From Acidovorax sp. NO-1 (GTDB lineage: Bacteria; Pseudomonadota; Gammaproteobacteria; Burkholderiales; Burkholderiaceae_C): 64,000 nucleotides of DNA. Made by a program: the position numbers and the translations under genes. Of the stretch, positions 31,890 through 41,223 are shown piece after piece (positions within the stretch are counted from its first letter, which is position 1; each line of letters opens with the position of its first letter). The notes below the pieces were generated by a model. It searched no databases. It was not told where the DNA came from and saw only the letters and a list, made by a program, of their open reading frames with translations. The DNA lies in the NCBI RefSeq assembly GCF_000238595.1, contig NZ_AGTS01000078.1, positions 248,001 through 312,000 on the forward strand. The letters run 5' to 3'.

Positions 31890-34025
31890 TTACCTAATAG
31901 CAGAGCGCTCAGTTAGAACTTTAGGTGTAATAAAGATAAGCATTTCCTGCTTATTCATTTGCTTAGTTTTTGTTTTAAACAAATTCCCAACCGCAGGAAG
32001 GTCACCCAAGAAAGGCACCTTGGCTTCGGCGTTATCTTCGAAAAGTTCAAAAATGCCACCAATCACCACGGTTCCGCCGTTCTCTACCAAGACCTGTGTC
32101 TTAATATGTTTTGTATTGATAGCTCGCACATTCTGAAGAATCTCGCCCGGACTATCCTTATTCACATCCAGATCCAGAATAATATTTCCTTCTGGTGTAA
32201 TTTGGGGCAATACTTCGAGCTTCAAAACAGCCTTCTTGAAGGCGATAACCGTACCCCCATTGGGCGCAGTAACCGGATATGGAAACTCGGTCCCCTGCTC
32301 AATCGAAGCCTTGGTTTGATCCGCAGTTACCACGCGGGGGCTGGAAACAATTTTCCCTTTCCCGTCCGCTTCCATTGCTGAAATTTCCAGATTCAGGAAT
32401 CTGTTTGCCGCGGCATTGAAAATGGAAATCGCAAAACTTGCAGCATCAAAGCCCCCCTGGGCTTGCGCCGGCAGATTGACAAAGTTCCCCAGCGTGTTGG
32501 TCGCACCGCCAGCCCCCGAAGAAGCGACCGCGTTGCTGTAACTTGTGCCAAACGCGACACTATTACCGCCACCAATATTGTATCCGCCAGTTCCACCCCG
32601 CCCAGCCCGCAGATCGGTACCACCCAAGCGGACGCCAAGTGATCGACCGAATGTGTCCGAAGCCTCTACAATTCTCGCCTCGATCATTACTTGACGAACC
32701 GCTACATCGAGAGTAGAAAGCAATTGGCGCACCTCTTCCAACTTGCTGGCGGTATCAGTTACAAACAACTGATTTGTTCTAGGTTCGGCAATAGCGCTTC
32801 CCCGCTCAGAGAGAAATCGATTAGAAGTTCCTGACCCACCGCTTGAAGTACTAAGCTGCGCGACCATATCGACAGCTTTGGCGTAATTCATTTGAAAGGC
32901 CTGTGTTCTCAATGGCTCCAATTTCTGGATTGACAAAGCAGCTTCGTAGTCCTTCTTGACACGGTCGTCAATCTCATCTTTGGGCGCAATCCACAGAACG
33001 GTTCCGGACTTGCGCATGCCAAGCCCCTTGGCGTCCATGATAATTTGAAGCGCTTGGTCCCAGGGTACATCTTTGAGACGCAGCGTCAATGAACCGGTAA
33101 CAGTATCAGACGTTACGATATTGAAATCTGTAAAATCTGCTATCACTTGAAGCAAAGAGCGAACTTCGATATTTTGAAAATTAAGCGACAGCTTTTCCCC
33201 ACTGTATCCAGGGCCTTGGGTGAGCTTGTTCAGGTCAACCTTTTTCTGCCGCACCTCTACCACAAACTGGCTATCGCTTTGGTACGCACTGTGTTCCCAC
33301 TCACCAATTGGCTCAATGGTCATTCTGACCCTGTCACCCTGCTGGATTGTAGTAATCGCCTGTACCGGAGTTCCAAAATCTCCCACATCCAGACGACGTC
33401 GCAACCCCTCTGGCAGGCTCGATCGCAGAAAATCCACCACCAAACCTTTGCCTTGCTGGCGTATGTCAACACCTACTTGGCTTGAGGGGAGTGACACCAC
33501 TACCCTGCCTGAACCGTCAGCTCCGCGCCTGAAATCAACATCTTTGAGCGTCTGAGCGTCCAGGCTTGCTGAGTCAGCAAACACGCTAGGCTGAACCGAT
33601 TGAACTGCCGGGGTGGAGGAAGAAGCAACTCCCAGAGAAATTAACAGAGATTTACCCTGAATTTCTGCTTGGTACGACGTGGCTTGCTTCAAGTTGAGCA
33701 CAACACGTGAGCGATCACCCGCTTGCACAACATTGACTGTTTTCACATTCCCTTGATTGACGTCGAAGACTGTCTTTCCCGATGCATTGGAGGCACTGGG
33801 AAAATCAAGTGCGATTCGCGGAGGCGATTGAATCGAGAATCCAGTGGGCAACGCAGCCAGCGGTTCAGAGAAATCGATGCGAACAACGTCGACACCATTT
33901 TGCATACTCCCGGCAACTGACTGAATAAGTGTCTGTGTGTAGCCGGAAATAGGCACCAAAATTGCAATCGAGAACCCGGTCGCGATTCTATAAATTTTGG
34001 TCAAGTCGATTTTGAAATATTTCAT
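31890..34025 (-). CDS. pilQ: Type IV pilus secretin PilQ
   Basis: PilQ, 711 residues, forms the outer-membrane pore for the type IV pilus. After a signal peptide come two AMIN domains (~35-140 and ~150-260) that bind peptidoglycan, a secretin N0/STN domain (~280-350: LSLNFQNIEVRSLLQVIADF, LKDVPWDQALQIIMDAKGLG), an N1 domain, and the secretin core (~420-705: VMIEARIVEASDTFGRSLGV, IEQGTEFPYPV, VENGGTVVIGGIFE, VPFLGDLPAVGNLFK). A Gly/Ser/Ala-rich loop (RAGRGGTGGYNIGGGN...) lies in the channel-lining region. The start overlaps the pilP stop. Confidence 0.96.
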   Translation of the reverse strand: MKYFKIDLTKIYRIATGFSIAILVPISGYTQTLIQSVAGSMQNGVDVVRIDFSEPLAALPTGFSIQSPPRIALDFPSASNASGKTVFDVNQGNVKTVNVVQAGDRSRVVLNLKQATSYQAEIQGKSLLISLGVASSSTPAVQSVQPSVFADSASLDAQTLKDVDFRRGADGSGRVVVSLPSSQVGVDIRQQGKGLVVDFLRSSLPEGLRRRLDVGDFGTPVQAITTIQQGDRVRMTIEPIGEWEHSAYQSDSQFVVEVRQKKVDLNKLTQGPGYSGEKLSLNFQNIEVRSLLQVIADFTDFNIVTSDTVTGSLTLRLKDVPWDQALQIIMDAKGLGMRKSGTVLWIAPKDEIDDRVKKDYEAALSIQKLEPLRTQAFQMNYAKAVDMVAQLSTSSGGSGTSNRFLSERGSAIAEPRTNQLFVTDTASKLEEVRQLLSTLDVAVRQVMIEARIVEASDTFGRSLGVRLGGTDLRAGRGGTGGYNIGGGNSVAFGTSYSNAVASSGAGGATNTLGNFVNLPAQAQGGFDAASFAISIFNAAANRFLNLEISAMEADGKGKIVSSPRVVTADQTKASIEQGTEFPYPVTAPNGGTVIAFKKAVLKLEVLPQITPEGNIILDLDVNKDSPGEILQNVRAINTKHIKTQVLVENGGTVVIGGIFELFEDNAEAKVPFLGDLPAVGNLFKTKTKQMNKQEMLIFITPKVLTERSAIR

Positions 34026-34564
34026 TTACTGCCCTCTTGCAAATCCAGCGCCGCAGCACGTTCAATCCAATCGCCAGTCGCATCCTGGACAATCTCACGC
34101 AACTGAATCGAGTTTTCGGTGATCTTCACGATTTTCCCGTAATTTTGTCCAACGTAATTTCCCACGCGGACTTGATACAGCAACTTATCCACTCTCAGCA
34201 ACGCTGTTGGAACACCCTTTTTGTCCAGGCTACCGACCATTGCCATGACATCCAACGGATACGCTTCCAGCGGCTCTTTTCGTCGAGCCATTTCCGGAGC
34301 AATCAACGCAGCATTCGAGGCCGATTGGTTAGTCTCACGCCTGAGTGCCTGCGTCAACTTGACTGAATTAAACGGCTCTACACCTGACTCCATAGAGTAA
34401 GTTTGCGGTAAAAACTGCTTTGGCTCGGATAAAGGGGTCACACGTGGCTTGGTCGTGGCGCGCAAATCCGACATCCATTGGCGCAATTCGTCGTCTCCAG
34501 TGGAACCGCATCCGACAACAAGAATCGACATAAGTAATGCTAAAAACAGTTGCATACGCTTCAT
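34022..34564 (-). CDS. pilP: Type IV pilus assembly lipoprotein PilP
   Basis: PilP, 180 residues, is an inner-membrane lipoprotein that links PilNO to the secretin PilQ. The signal MKRMQLFLALLMSILVVGC carries the lipobox. A disordered linker (30-80) precedes the beta-sandwich domain (RKEPLEAYPLDVMAMVGSLD, LLYQVRVGNYVGQNYGKIVK, ENSIQLREIVQDATGDW). It is joined by ATGA overlaps to pilO (upstream) and pilQ (downstream). Confidence 0.94.
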   Translation of the reverse strand: MKRMQLFLALLMSILVVGCGSTGDDELRQWMSDLRATTKPRVTPLSEPKQFLPQTYSMESGVEPFNSVKLTQALRRETNQSASNAALIAPEMARRKEPLEAYPLDVMAMVGSLDKKGVPTALLRVDKLLYQVRVGNYVGQNYGKIVKITENSIQLREIVQDATGDWIERAAALDLQEGSK

Positions 34565-35244
34565 TTCTTGCCCCCCTGCGTCACTTGCTTCTGGGCTTGA
34601 ATCTCTTCCGGATCCAAATACCTGAACGTACGGGCAGTTGCCTCCATCGTCAATGTTGAGCCGTCCTTATCCTTAGCCTGGGGAGGAGCGATCGATATGT
34701 TGTTAAGCGTTACAATTCGCGACAGATGAGCGATATCGGACGCAAACGAACCCATATCGTGGTATTTTCCGGTAACACGTATCTGAATAGGAAGCTCAGC
34801 GTAGTATTCTTTAACGACAACCTGCCCGGGTCGAAATAGCTCGAATTGCAAGCTGCGGCCAAGCCCTGCCTGGTTAATGTCGGAAAGAAGCGCAGCCATC
34901 TCGGCTTTACTCGGCAACTGTTTCTCGAGCTGTATAACATACTGCTGCACTTGCTCCCGCTGTCGTTTCAGAGCCTCCAAACTTACCGCTTTAACAAGTT
35001 TAGTTTGATAATCTTGTCGGAGAGTTTGTTCTTTTGCCACCTCAGCCTGAAGCTCCACCTCATACTCGTTAATCTTTGCGAACCACAACCCCGCAGCAAC
35101 GCCGACTGCAATAAAAACACAGAGCAGAACTTTTGGCGCAATTGGCCACAAGGACGGGTCTTTAGTGTCAAGATTCCGAAACTGCCTGGAAATATTTTCC
35201 TGAACGACAGCGAAATCAATGCTATTTTTTGATTTTTTTGCCAT
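34561..35244 (-). CDS. pilO: Type IV pilus assembly protein PilO
   Basis: PilO, 227 residues, an inner-membrane protein with one membrane helix (~43-62, PKVLLCVFIAVGVAAGLWF), a coiled coil (~70-115) and a ferredoxin-like periplasmic domain (LRIVTLN region, YHDMGSFASDIAHLSRIV). It dimerises with PilN. The ATG at 35244 (MAKKSKNSIDF) is the likely start; a TTG six bases upstream overlaps the pilN stop (TTGA). Its 3' end overlaps pilP. Confidence 0.93.
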   Translation of the reverse strand: MAKKSKNSIDFAVVQENISRQFRNLDTKDPSLWPIAPKVLLCVFIAVGVAAGLWFAKINEYEVELQAEVAKEQTLRQDYQTKLVKAVSLEALKRQREQVQQYVIQLEKQLPSKAEMAALLSDINQAGLGRSLQFELFRPGQVVVKEYYAELPIQIRVTGKYHDMGSFASDIAHLSRIVTLNNISIAPPQAKDKDGSTLTMEATARTFRYLDPEEIQAQKQVTQGGKK

Positions 35245-35246
35245 GT

Positions 35247-35855
35247 TCAATTTCCAGTCGCAACGCTTGCCGCACCCATACTTTTCTGCGCTTCGGCGGT
35301 TCTCATCAAACGAAAACGCAGATTAAAGGTCGAGACTCGACGCTGATCTCTCGGCGTGAGTGCGATGTTGCTCGCAACAATCTCTACCAATTCGGGTTTC
35401 GACAACCATGGGGTATTGTCAGTAAGATTCCGGAGCATCTCAGACACGCGCTCGTTAGATTGAGCGACGCCTTGCATCGCGATAACTTGCTCCGTCTGTT
35501 TGATGCTGGTTACATATGCACCCTCAGGAATCTGCCGCACAAGTTCATTCAACAAGTGGACAGGAAGATTTCGATCGGACTGCAGGTCCTCCACAGCTTT
35601 TTGTCGCGCGCGCAAGGCGGCAATTTCATCTTCAATGGTGGCGATTTCCTTGATTTGCCCCTCCAGAACTTTTATCTCGCTCTGCAGAAACGCATTACGC
35701 TCCTGTTGATTGGTAATCATCATTTGAAACCACCAATAAACCGCACCAGCAATCGCCAAGCCCACAAGGAACGATGCGAACATCGTTGCCTGAAAAGCCT
35801 CTTTGCGACGTTTTCGCGCCGCTTCCCGATGGGGGAGTAAGTTGATGAGTATCAC
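35247..35855 (-). CDS. pilN: Type IV pilus assembly protein PilN
   Basis: PilN, 202 residues. The start is a GTG at 35855 overlapping the pilM stop (GTGA), giving the conserved cytoplasmic N-terminus (V)ILINLLPHREAARKRRK that inserts into PilM. A membrane helix (~24-44) and coiled coil follow, then the periplasmic ferredoxin-like domain (LVRQIPEGAYVTSIKQ). It pairs with PilO to form the alignment complex between the inner-membrane motor and PilQ. Confidence 0.94.
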   Translation of the reverse strand: MILINLLPHREAARKRRKEAFQATMFASFLVGLAIAGAVYWWFQMMITNQQERNAFLQSEIKVLEGQIKEIATIEDEIAALRARQKAVEDLQSDRNLPVHLLNELVRQIPEGAYVTSIKQTEQVIAMQGVAQSNERVSEMLRNLTDNTPWLSKPELVEIVASNIALTPRDQRRVSTFNLRFRLMRTAEAQKSMGAASVATGN

Positions 35856-36922
35856 TGCAGGAACCTCCGCATGGCCAAGCCGCACGACGTCAGATACGAA
35901 GGAGCCTCACGTACCATTTTCTTCAACCGCACGGAACTTCCGATTTCCATCCCATCAAAGGGATTGACCGCGCTACATGCAAAGCCGGTTTGCTGGGTTA
36001 CGGCCTCCGTTAGGCCAGGCAATGGTGCCGATCCACCCGCCAGCATGACGTGATCAACACGGTTGTGAGGGGTGCTTGTGAAGAAGAACTGCAATGCACG
36101 ACCGATTTCCTGGGCCATACTGTCGACAAAAGGACGGAGAACGGCGGACTGATAATCTTCCGGCAGGTCGCCGTTTCTTTTTTTGCTCTCAGCTTCTTCA
36201 ACGGAGAAGCCGTATTGTCGGACGATCAGTTGCGTCAGCTGGGCGCCGCCAAAAGCCTGATCCCGGTCATACAGCACTTCGTCATTCCGGATGACCTGCA
36301 TGCTGGTAGTCAAAGCTCCCACTTCAAAGAGAGCAACCATCGCATCGACGCCCTTCTTTGGCAGCGCTTCTATAAGACGCCCGGCAGCCAAGCGTGATGC
36401 ATGAGATTCGATGTCTACAACCACCGGCTTCAGGCCTGCTGCCTCAGCAAGCCCTTGGCGATCCTGAACCTTTTCGCGCCGGGACGCAGCTATCAGAACT
36501 TCCACGTCACCGGGCGCGTTTTTGCTGGGCCCAATGACACAAAAATCCAGACTCACTTCATCAAGGGAAAACGGGATATATTGGTTTGCTTCGGATTCAA
36601 CCTGAACCTCCAGCTCCTGCTCCGTCATGCCGCCGGGCAGCGTGATCTTCTTGGTGATGACTGCTGACGGAGGCAATGCCAAGGCAACGTTTTTGGTACG
36701 CGTGCCGCTTTTCTTAACGACGCGGCGCAGGGCATCGGCGACTTCGTCGAATTTTTCGATGTTGCCGTCCGTGATCCAACCACGTTCCAGCGGTTCGATC
36801 GCACAACGCTCCAACACCAAGCTGCCTGCCTTATCGCGCCCGAGCTCCACCAGCTTCACGCTGGAAGAGCTGATGTCGATTCCCAGCAGCGGCGGAGACT
36901 GGCGACTGAACAAAGACCCCAT
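35852..36922 (-). CDS. pilM: Type IV pilus actin-like protein PilM
   Basis: PilM, 356 residues, an actin/FtsA-like cytoplasmic protein that binds the N-terminus of PilN. Nucleotide-binding blocks are LLGIDISSSSVKLVEL, ALFEVGALTTSMQVI and HVMLAGGSAPLPGLTEAV. The start MGSLFSRQSPPLLG (36922) is the family N-terminus. It is the first gene of pilMNOPQ and is divergent from PBP1A across a 274-bp gap that should hold both promoters. Confidence 0.95.
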   Translation of the reverse strand: MGSLFSRQSPPLLGIDISSSSVKLVELGRDKAGSLVLERCAIEPLERGWITDGNIEKFDEVADALRRVVKKSGTRTKNVALALPPSAVITKKITLPGGMTEQELEVQVESEANQYIPFSLDEVSLDFCVIGPSKNAPGDVEVLIAASRREKVQDRQGLAEAAGLKPVVVDIESHASRLAAGRLIEALPKKGVDAMVALFEVGALTTSMQVIRNDEVLYDRDQAFGGAQLTQLIVRQYGFSVEEAESKKRNGDLPEDYQSAVLRPFVDSMAQEIGRALQFFFTSTPHNRVDHVMLAGGSAPLPGLTEAVTQQTGFACSAVNPFDGMEIGSSVRLKKMVREAPSYLTSCGLAMRRFLQ

Positions 36923-37196
36923 TGAGCTCAAGATTGGTCCCCTGTAACTTGCCAAAATGAGGCAACAAAACTTAACACTTCACATGAATGCTATCAGTAA
37001 GATAGTTCTCCGGCAAAGATTTTTCCCCGCGTAACAATTGTGGAGCGTTGCCAAAAGCAGACGATTTTTAGGGTGTCTGTGGCACCGTTTGATGGCTTTG
37101 GAAGACCGTTCGGGTCCCTCCCGTCCGCAAGCCGAGCGATTTTCCGGTCGCCGCATCGAGAGATTTTTATAATGAGCGGTCTTACTCCGGAGCGAT

Positions 37197-39590
37197 ATGC
37201 CGCCCTCTTCACCCAAGCCTTCCGATCAGCGGGGATCAACACCTGCAACACCACGCCGCAATTGGCTGTTCTGGCTCGGGCGCGCAGTTCTTTGGTTAAC
37301 GGGCATCACGGCTGCGGCAGCGGTTGCGCTGGCCTTGGCTGTGGCACTTGCCCTGTCAGTTGCCTACCCCAACCTGCCGGACATCTCTGATCTGGCGGAC
37401 TATCGTCCCAAGCTGCCCTTGCGAATCTACTCGTCCGAGGGAGCGATGCTGGGGGAATTTGGCGAGGAACGACGCAACCTCACCCCCATCGGTGAGATCC
37501 CGAAAGTCATGAAAGACGCCGTCCTGGCCATTGAGGACGCGAGGTTCTTTCAACACGGAGGCGTGGACTACAAGGGCGTCATTCGCGCAGGACTCGCCAA
37601 CCTGGGGAGAGTCAAAAGCCAGGGTGCTTCGACGATCACGATGCAAGTTGCGCGGAATGTGTATCTCTCATCCGAAAAAACATTTACTCGCAAAATTTAC
37701 GAAGTCTTACTGACATTCAAGCTTGAGCATCTGCTGACAAAAGACCAGATTCTCGAGATTTATATGAACCAGATTTTTCTGGGTAACCGTGCTTACGGTT
37801 TTTCTGCAGCATCCGAAACTTATTTCGGCAAGCCGCTCAAATCTGTCACCGTCGCCGAGGCGGCGATGCTCGCGGGCCTTCCGAAGGCACCTTCCGCCTA
37901 CAACCCGATCAGCAACCCCAAGCGCGCGCGCGCAAGGCAGCTTCACATCATCGAACGCATGGAGGAAAACGGATTCATCACCGCTGCACAGGCGGCACAG
38001 GCCAAGGACGAGGAACTCAAGATCCGTACCGGGCCTGACAACACCCGAGTCCATGCCGAGTACGTTGCCGAGATGGCACGCCAGCTGATTTTCGCCCAGT
38101 ATGGCAATGAGGCGTACACCCGAGGGCTGAACGTATACACGACCCTCAACGCGGCGGAACAAGAGGTCGCGTACGTGGCGCTGCGCAAGGGCATCATGGA
38201 TTACGAGCGTCGACAACAGTACCGCGGCCCGGAAAAGTTCGTGACCCTGCCCTCCACTCCCCAGGAGGTTGAAGACGCCATTGACGATGCCCTGGCCAAC
38301 CACCCCGACAACGGAGACGTACTCTCAGCCGTAGTGCTGGAAGCGACGCCGCGCAAGATCGTCGCCGCCCGTGCCAATGGTGACACGCTCGAGATCACCG
38401 GTGACGGGCTCAAACCTGCCCAGTCGGGCCTGAGTGACAAGGCGCCCCCCAATATCAAGATTCGACGCGGTGCGGTGATCCGTGTGGTCAAGACGCCCAA
38501 GAATACCTGGGAGATCACGCAGCTCCCCGAGGTCGAAGGGGCATTTGTGGCGCTCGATCCACGCACCGGCGCCATCCGGGCCTTGGTGGGTGGCTTTGAC
38601 TTTGACAAGAACAAGTTCAACCACGCTTCGCAGGCATGGCGCCAGCCGGGATCCAGCTTCAAGCCGTTCATCTACTCCGCGGCCCTGGAAAAAGGCTTTA
38701 CCCCTGCGACGGTTGTCAACGATGCGCCTCTGTTTTTCGACGCTGGCGTCACCGGGGGGCAGCCCTGGGAACCCAAAAACTATGACGGCAAATACGACGG
38801 GCCCATGAGCGTGCGCACGGGGCTGGCGAAGTCGAAGAACATGATCTCGATCCGCATCTTGCAGGCCGTAGGCCCCAAGACCGGCCAGCAGTGGGTCTCC
38901 AAGTTTGGCTTCGACGCCGACAAACACCCCCCGTTCCTCACGATGGCGCTGGGCGCCGGATCGGTCACGCCACTGCAGCTTGCCACCGGCTATTCGGTGT
39001 TTGCCAATGGAGGCTACCGCGTCAACCCCTGGCTGATTGCCAAGGTGACCGATCACAAAGGACGTGTGATCTCGGAGATCACGCCACCTGTGCTCAGCGA
39101 ACAACCGCGCGCCATTGATGCCCGCAACGCCTTCGTCATGAACAGTCTGCTGCAGGAGGTGACCCGCTCAGGCACTGCTGCGCGCGCGCAGGCCACATTG
39201 AAGCGGCCGGACCTGCATGGCAAGACCGGAACCACCAACGATTCGGTGGATGCGTGGTTTGCCGGATACCAGTCCACCATCGCGGCGGTGACCTGGATTG
39301 GCTATGACACGCCCCGCAACCTCGGTAGCCGCGAAACCGGTGGCGGCCTTAGCCTGCCGGTGTGGATCCACTTCATGGAGCGCGCCCTCAAGGGCGTACC
39401 GGTGAGTGAGCCCACTGTGCCGGCCGGGGTGGTCAATGTAGGTGGCGAATGGTTCTATGAGGAATACGCCCGCAACAGCGGGGTTTCCAGTCTGGGCCTG
39501 GACGACCGCTCGGCCCCTGCGGCCGTATCACCCTCCGCACCACCGCCGCCGGAAGAGAGAAGCCGCATTCTCGATCTGTTCAGAAATTAA
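37197..39590 (+). CDS. mrcA: Penicillin-binding protein 1A, bifunctional peptidoglycan synthase
   Basis: PBP1A, 797 residues, polymerises and crosslinks peptidoglycan. One N-terminal membrane anchor (~27-57) is followed by the glycosyltransferase domain (catalytic Glu in AVLAIEDARFFQHGGVDYKG, GASTITMQVARNVYLS) and an OB-like insert. The transpeptidase domain carries SxxK (QPGSSFKPFIYS), SxN (LAKSKNMIS) and KTG (LHGKTGTTNDSVDAWF). A proline/alanine-rich tail ends the protein. It is divergent from pilM, the usual Burkholderiales arrangement. Length is normal. Confidence 0.97.
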   Translation: MPPSSPKPSDQRGSTPATPRRNWLFWLGRAVLWLTGITAAAAVALALAVALALSVAYPNLPDISDLADYRPKLPLRIYSSEGAMLGEFGEERRNLTPIGEIPKVMKDAVLAIEDARFFQHGGVDYKGVIRAGLANLGRVKSQGASTITMQVARNVYLSSEKTFTRKIYEVLLTFKLEHLLTKDQILEIYMNQIFLGNRAYGFSAASETYFGKPLKSVTVAEAAMLAGLPKAPSAYNPISNPKRARARQLHIIERMEENGFITAAQAAQAKDEELKIRTGPDNTRVHAEYVAEMARQLIFAQYGNEAYTRGLNVYTTLNAAEQEVAYVALRKGIMDYERRQQYRGPEKFVTLPSTPQEVEDAIDDALANHPDNGDVLSAVVLEATPRKIVAARANGDTLEITGDGLKPAQSGLSDKAPPNIKIRRGAVIRVVKTPKNTWEITQLPEVEGAFVALDPRTGAIRALVGGFDFDKNKFNHASQAWRQPGSSFKPFIYSAALEKGFTPATVVNDAPLFFDAGVTGGQPWEPKNYDGKYDGPMSVRTGLAKSKNMISIRILQAVGPKTGQQWVSKFGFDADKHPPFLTMALGAGSVTPLQLATGYSVFANGGYRVNPWLIAKVTDHKGRVISEITPPVLSEQPRAIDARNAFVMNSLLQEVTRSGTAARAQATLKRPDLHGKTGTTNDSVDAWFAGYQSTIAAVTWIGYDTPRNLGSRETGGGLSLPVWIHFMERALKGVPVSEPTVPAGVVNVGGEWFYEEYARNSGVSSLGLDDRSAPAAVSPSAPPPPEERSRILDLFRN

Positions 39591-39641
39591 GCGCTGTAGC
39601 GGGTGGCGCTCTGCGCACTTGGCCGCTCGCCCCGCCCCCAC

Positions 39642-39971
39642 TCAGGCAACAAACTGCAGGGGTATGCCCGCCTGAACTGTGGCATCGCGGCTGAGGCAAT
39701 CAAAGAACTCCCCGGCGCCTTTGGTGTCCTGCCACTGCTGTCCGTCAAAGCGGTAGTGATACCCGCCGGACCGCGCGGCCATCCAGACCTCGTGCAGCGG
39801 CTTTTGCAGATTGATCACGATCTGGCTGCGGTTGGGAAACGTCAACGTCACCATGCCCCCGGAACGCTGGGCATCCACGTCGGCATCGGTTGCGTCGTTG
39901 ATGCGATCGCAACTGCGTTCGACGGCCAAAAGCAGTTTTTCTGCGTGATCCATGAATTCGAGGTCGGTCAT
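39642..39971 (-). CDS. cyaY: Frataxin-like iron donor CyaY
   Basis: CyaY, 109 residues, a bacterial frataxin that binds iron and regulates iron-sulphur cluster assembly with IscS. The N-terminal acidic helix [18 protein letters not shown] and the sheet with [25 protein letters not shown] are typical, with [22 protein letters not shown] near the end (two blocks). The start is at MTDLEF (39971). It is divergent from the LptM-like lipoprotein gene, with 12 bp between starts. Confidence 0.95.
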   Translation of the reverse strand: MTDLEFMDHAEKLLLAVERSCDRINDATDADVDAQRSGGMVTLTFPNRSQIVINLQKPLHEVWMAARSGGYHYRFDGQQWQDTKGAGEFFDCLSRDATVQAGIPLQFVA

Positions 39972-39983
39972 TACAATTTGCGC

Positions 39984-40196
39984 ATGTTGAAAGCTCCCCA
40001 AATTCTAGTCAGGACGGTTGTCCTTGCTGCCAGCGCGGCGGCATTTAACGGTTGCGGTCAACGGGGGCCTTTGTATTTGCCGGCAGGCCCAGAGGCCGCA
40101 CAGCGCGCCACACTGCCGCAGACCCTGACACCGGGCGCCAAAACCGCCGACGCTCCTGCACCGGCATCCGCCACGGCTGCTTCGGTGGCACGCTGA
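39984..40196 (+). CDS. LptM-like small lipoprotein (YifL family)
   Basis: A 70-residue lipoprotein. The signal ([21 protein letters not shown]) ends at a Cys followed by GQRGPLYLP, the short conserved motif of LptM/YifL, which helps LptD mature in the outer membrane. The lipobox (FNGC) is slightly atypical. The tail is Pro/Ala-rich and disordered. In this group lysA usually follows; here there is no lysA, but a metallo-beta-lactamase-fold gene 121 bp on. Confidence 0.8.
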   Translation: MLKAPQILVRTVVLAASAAAFNGCGQRGPLYLPAGPEAAQRATLPQTLTPGAKTADAPAPASATAASVAR

Positions 40197-40317
40197 CACG
40201 TTGCGGTGGGCTGCATCGGGCCAGCAGCTGCACCAAACACCACTCGCTTGATTTCTATCAAGCAGAAAACGCAAGGGCAATCGTAGAGTCACTGCTTTAT
40301 TGCTCTGCAGGATGGCC

Positions 40318-41145
40318 ATGGCCCTGGAACTCTACCGAGACAAGAATCACGCTTGTCTGATGTTCACTGATCTCATCGAAGAAGACGGTCTGGCCGTACA
40401 GGCCAACCAGTTCCTGATTGTGGACGACGACACGGGCGCGATCATCGATCCCGGCGGCAACCTTGCCTTCAACGAACTGTTCATGGGAATGACCAAGCAT
40501 TTCCCGCCGCACAAGCTGTCGTACCTGATCGCGTCACACGCGGATCCGGACATCATCGCCTCGCTGGACCGCTGGATGACCAGCACCAAGGCAGACCTCG
40601 TCATCTCCCGCGTGTGGGAGCGTTTCGCCCCCCATTTCACCAAGGTGGGCAAGACGGAAAACCGGGTCATCGGCGTGCCTGACAGCGGCGGCCACCTGCC
40701 CCTGGGCCGCCATGAGCTGGTGCTGCTGCCCGCACACTTCATGCATTCGGAAGGAAACTTCCATTTTTATGACCCCGTGAGCCGCATTCTCTTCACCGGT
40801 GATCTGGGGGTGTCCATGATGTCGGGCGCCGAAGCCCGCGTGCCCGTAACGGACCTGAAGGCCCACATCCCGCGCATGGAGGGTTTTCACCGGCGCTACA
40901 TGGTTTCCAACAAGATCCTGCGCCTTTGGGTGCGGATGGCGCGACAGCTGGACATTTCCATGCTGGTACCGCAGCACGGAGCGCCGATCATGGGCAAGCA
41001 GGCCATCCAGGACTTTTTTGCGTGGATCGAGAACCTGATGTGCGGCATTGATCTTTTCGACGACCGGGCCTACCAGGTGCCGACGGCCCACATTGACCCC
41101 GTCACGCGCCAGATGCGTCCCGCCCTGCGCGCAGTCAACGCCTGA
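40318..41145 (+). CDS. Metallo-beta-lactamase-fold protein, flavodiiron/ODP-like
   Basis: A cytoplasmic protein of 275 residues with the metallo-beta-lactamase fold of flavodiiron-type oxygen-binding domains but no flavodoxin domain. The metal-site blocks are LIASHADPDIIASLDRW, LPAHFMHSEGNFHFYDP, RILFTGDLGVSM and LVPQHGAPI. The first block differs from the usual HxHxDH or HxExDH pattern, so metal binding may be altered. An ATG at 40318 (MALELYRDK) gives the best spacing to an AGG; the upstream ATG 40312 is also possible. Nearby genes give no clear pathway. A role in oxygen or redox sensing is a guess from the family. Confidence 0.75.
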   Translation: MALELYRDKNHACLMFTDLIEEDGLAVQANQFLIVDDDTGAIIDPGGNLAFNELFMGMTKHFPPHKLSYLIASHADPDIIASLDRWMTSTKADLVISRVWERFAPHFTKVGKTENRVIGVPDSGGHLPLGRHELVLLPAHFMHSEGNFHFYDPVSRILFTGDLGVSMMSGAEARVPVTDLKAHIPRMEGFHRRYMVSNKILRLWVRMARQLDISMLVPQHGAPIMGKQAIQDFFAWIENLMCGIDLFDDRAYQVPTAHIDPVTRQMRPALRAVNA

Positions 41146-41152
41146 AATAAGC

Positions 41153-41209
41153 ATCAAAACAGGCCCCAGCGCTTACCCATCAAGCGCTAACAGCTATTAT
41201 TTTAATAGC
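41153..41209 (+). repeat. Intergenic palindromic repeat, copy 4
   Basis: caaaacaggcc, then the core ccagcgcttacccatcaagc, then gctaacagctattattttaata. It sits between the convergent metallo-beta-lactamase-fold and msrQ genes, where it could serve as a bidirectional terminator. Confidence 0.75.
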
Positions 41210-41223
41210 AGTTCTGATTGCAG

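Noticed and set aside
40246-40263. Hairpin gcttgat-ttct-atcaagc after the LptM-like gene
   Set aside because: A perfect 7-bp stem but with no T-run and little GC; could be a weak terminator, not enough to annotate.
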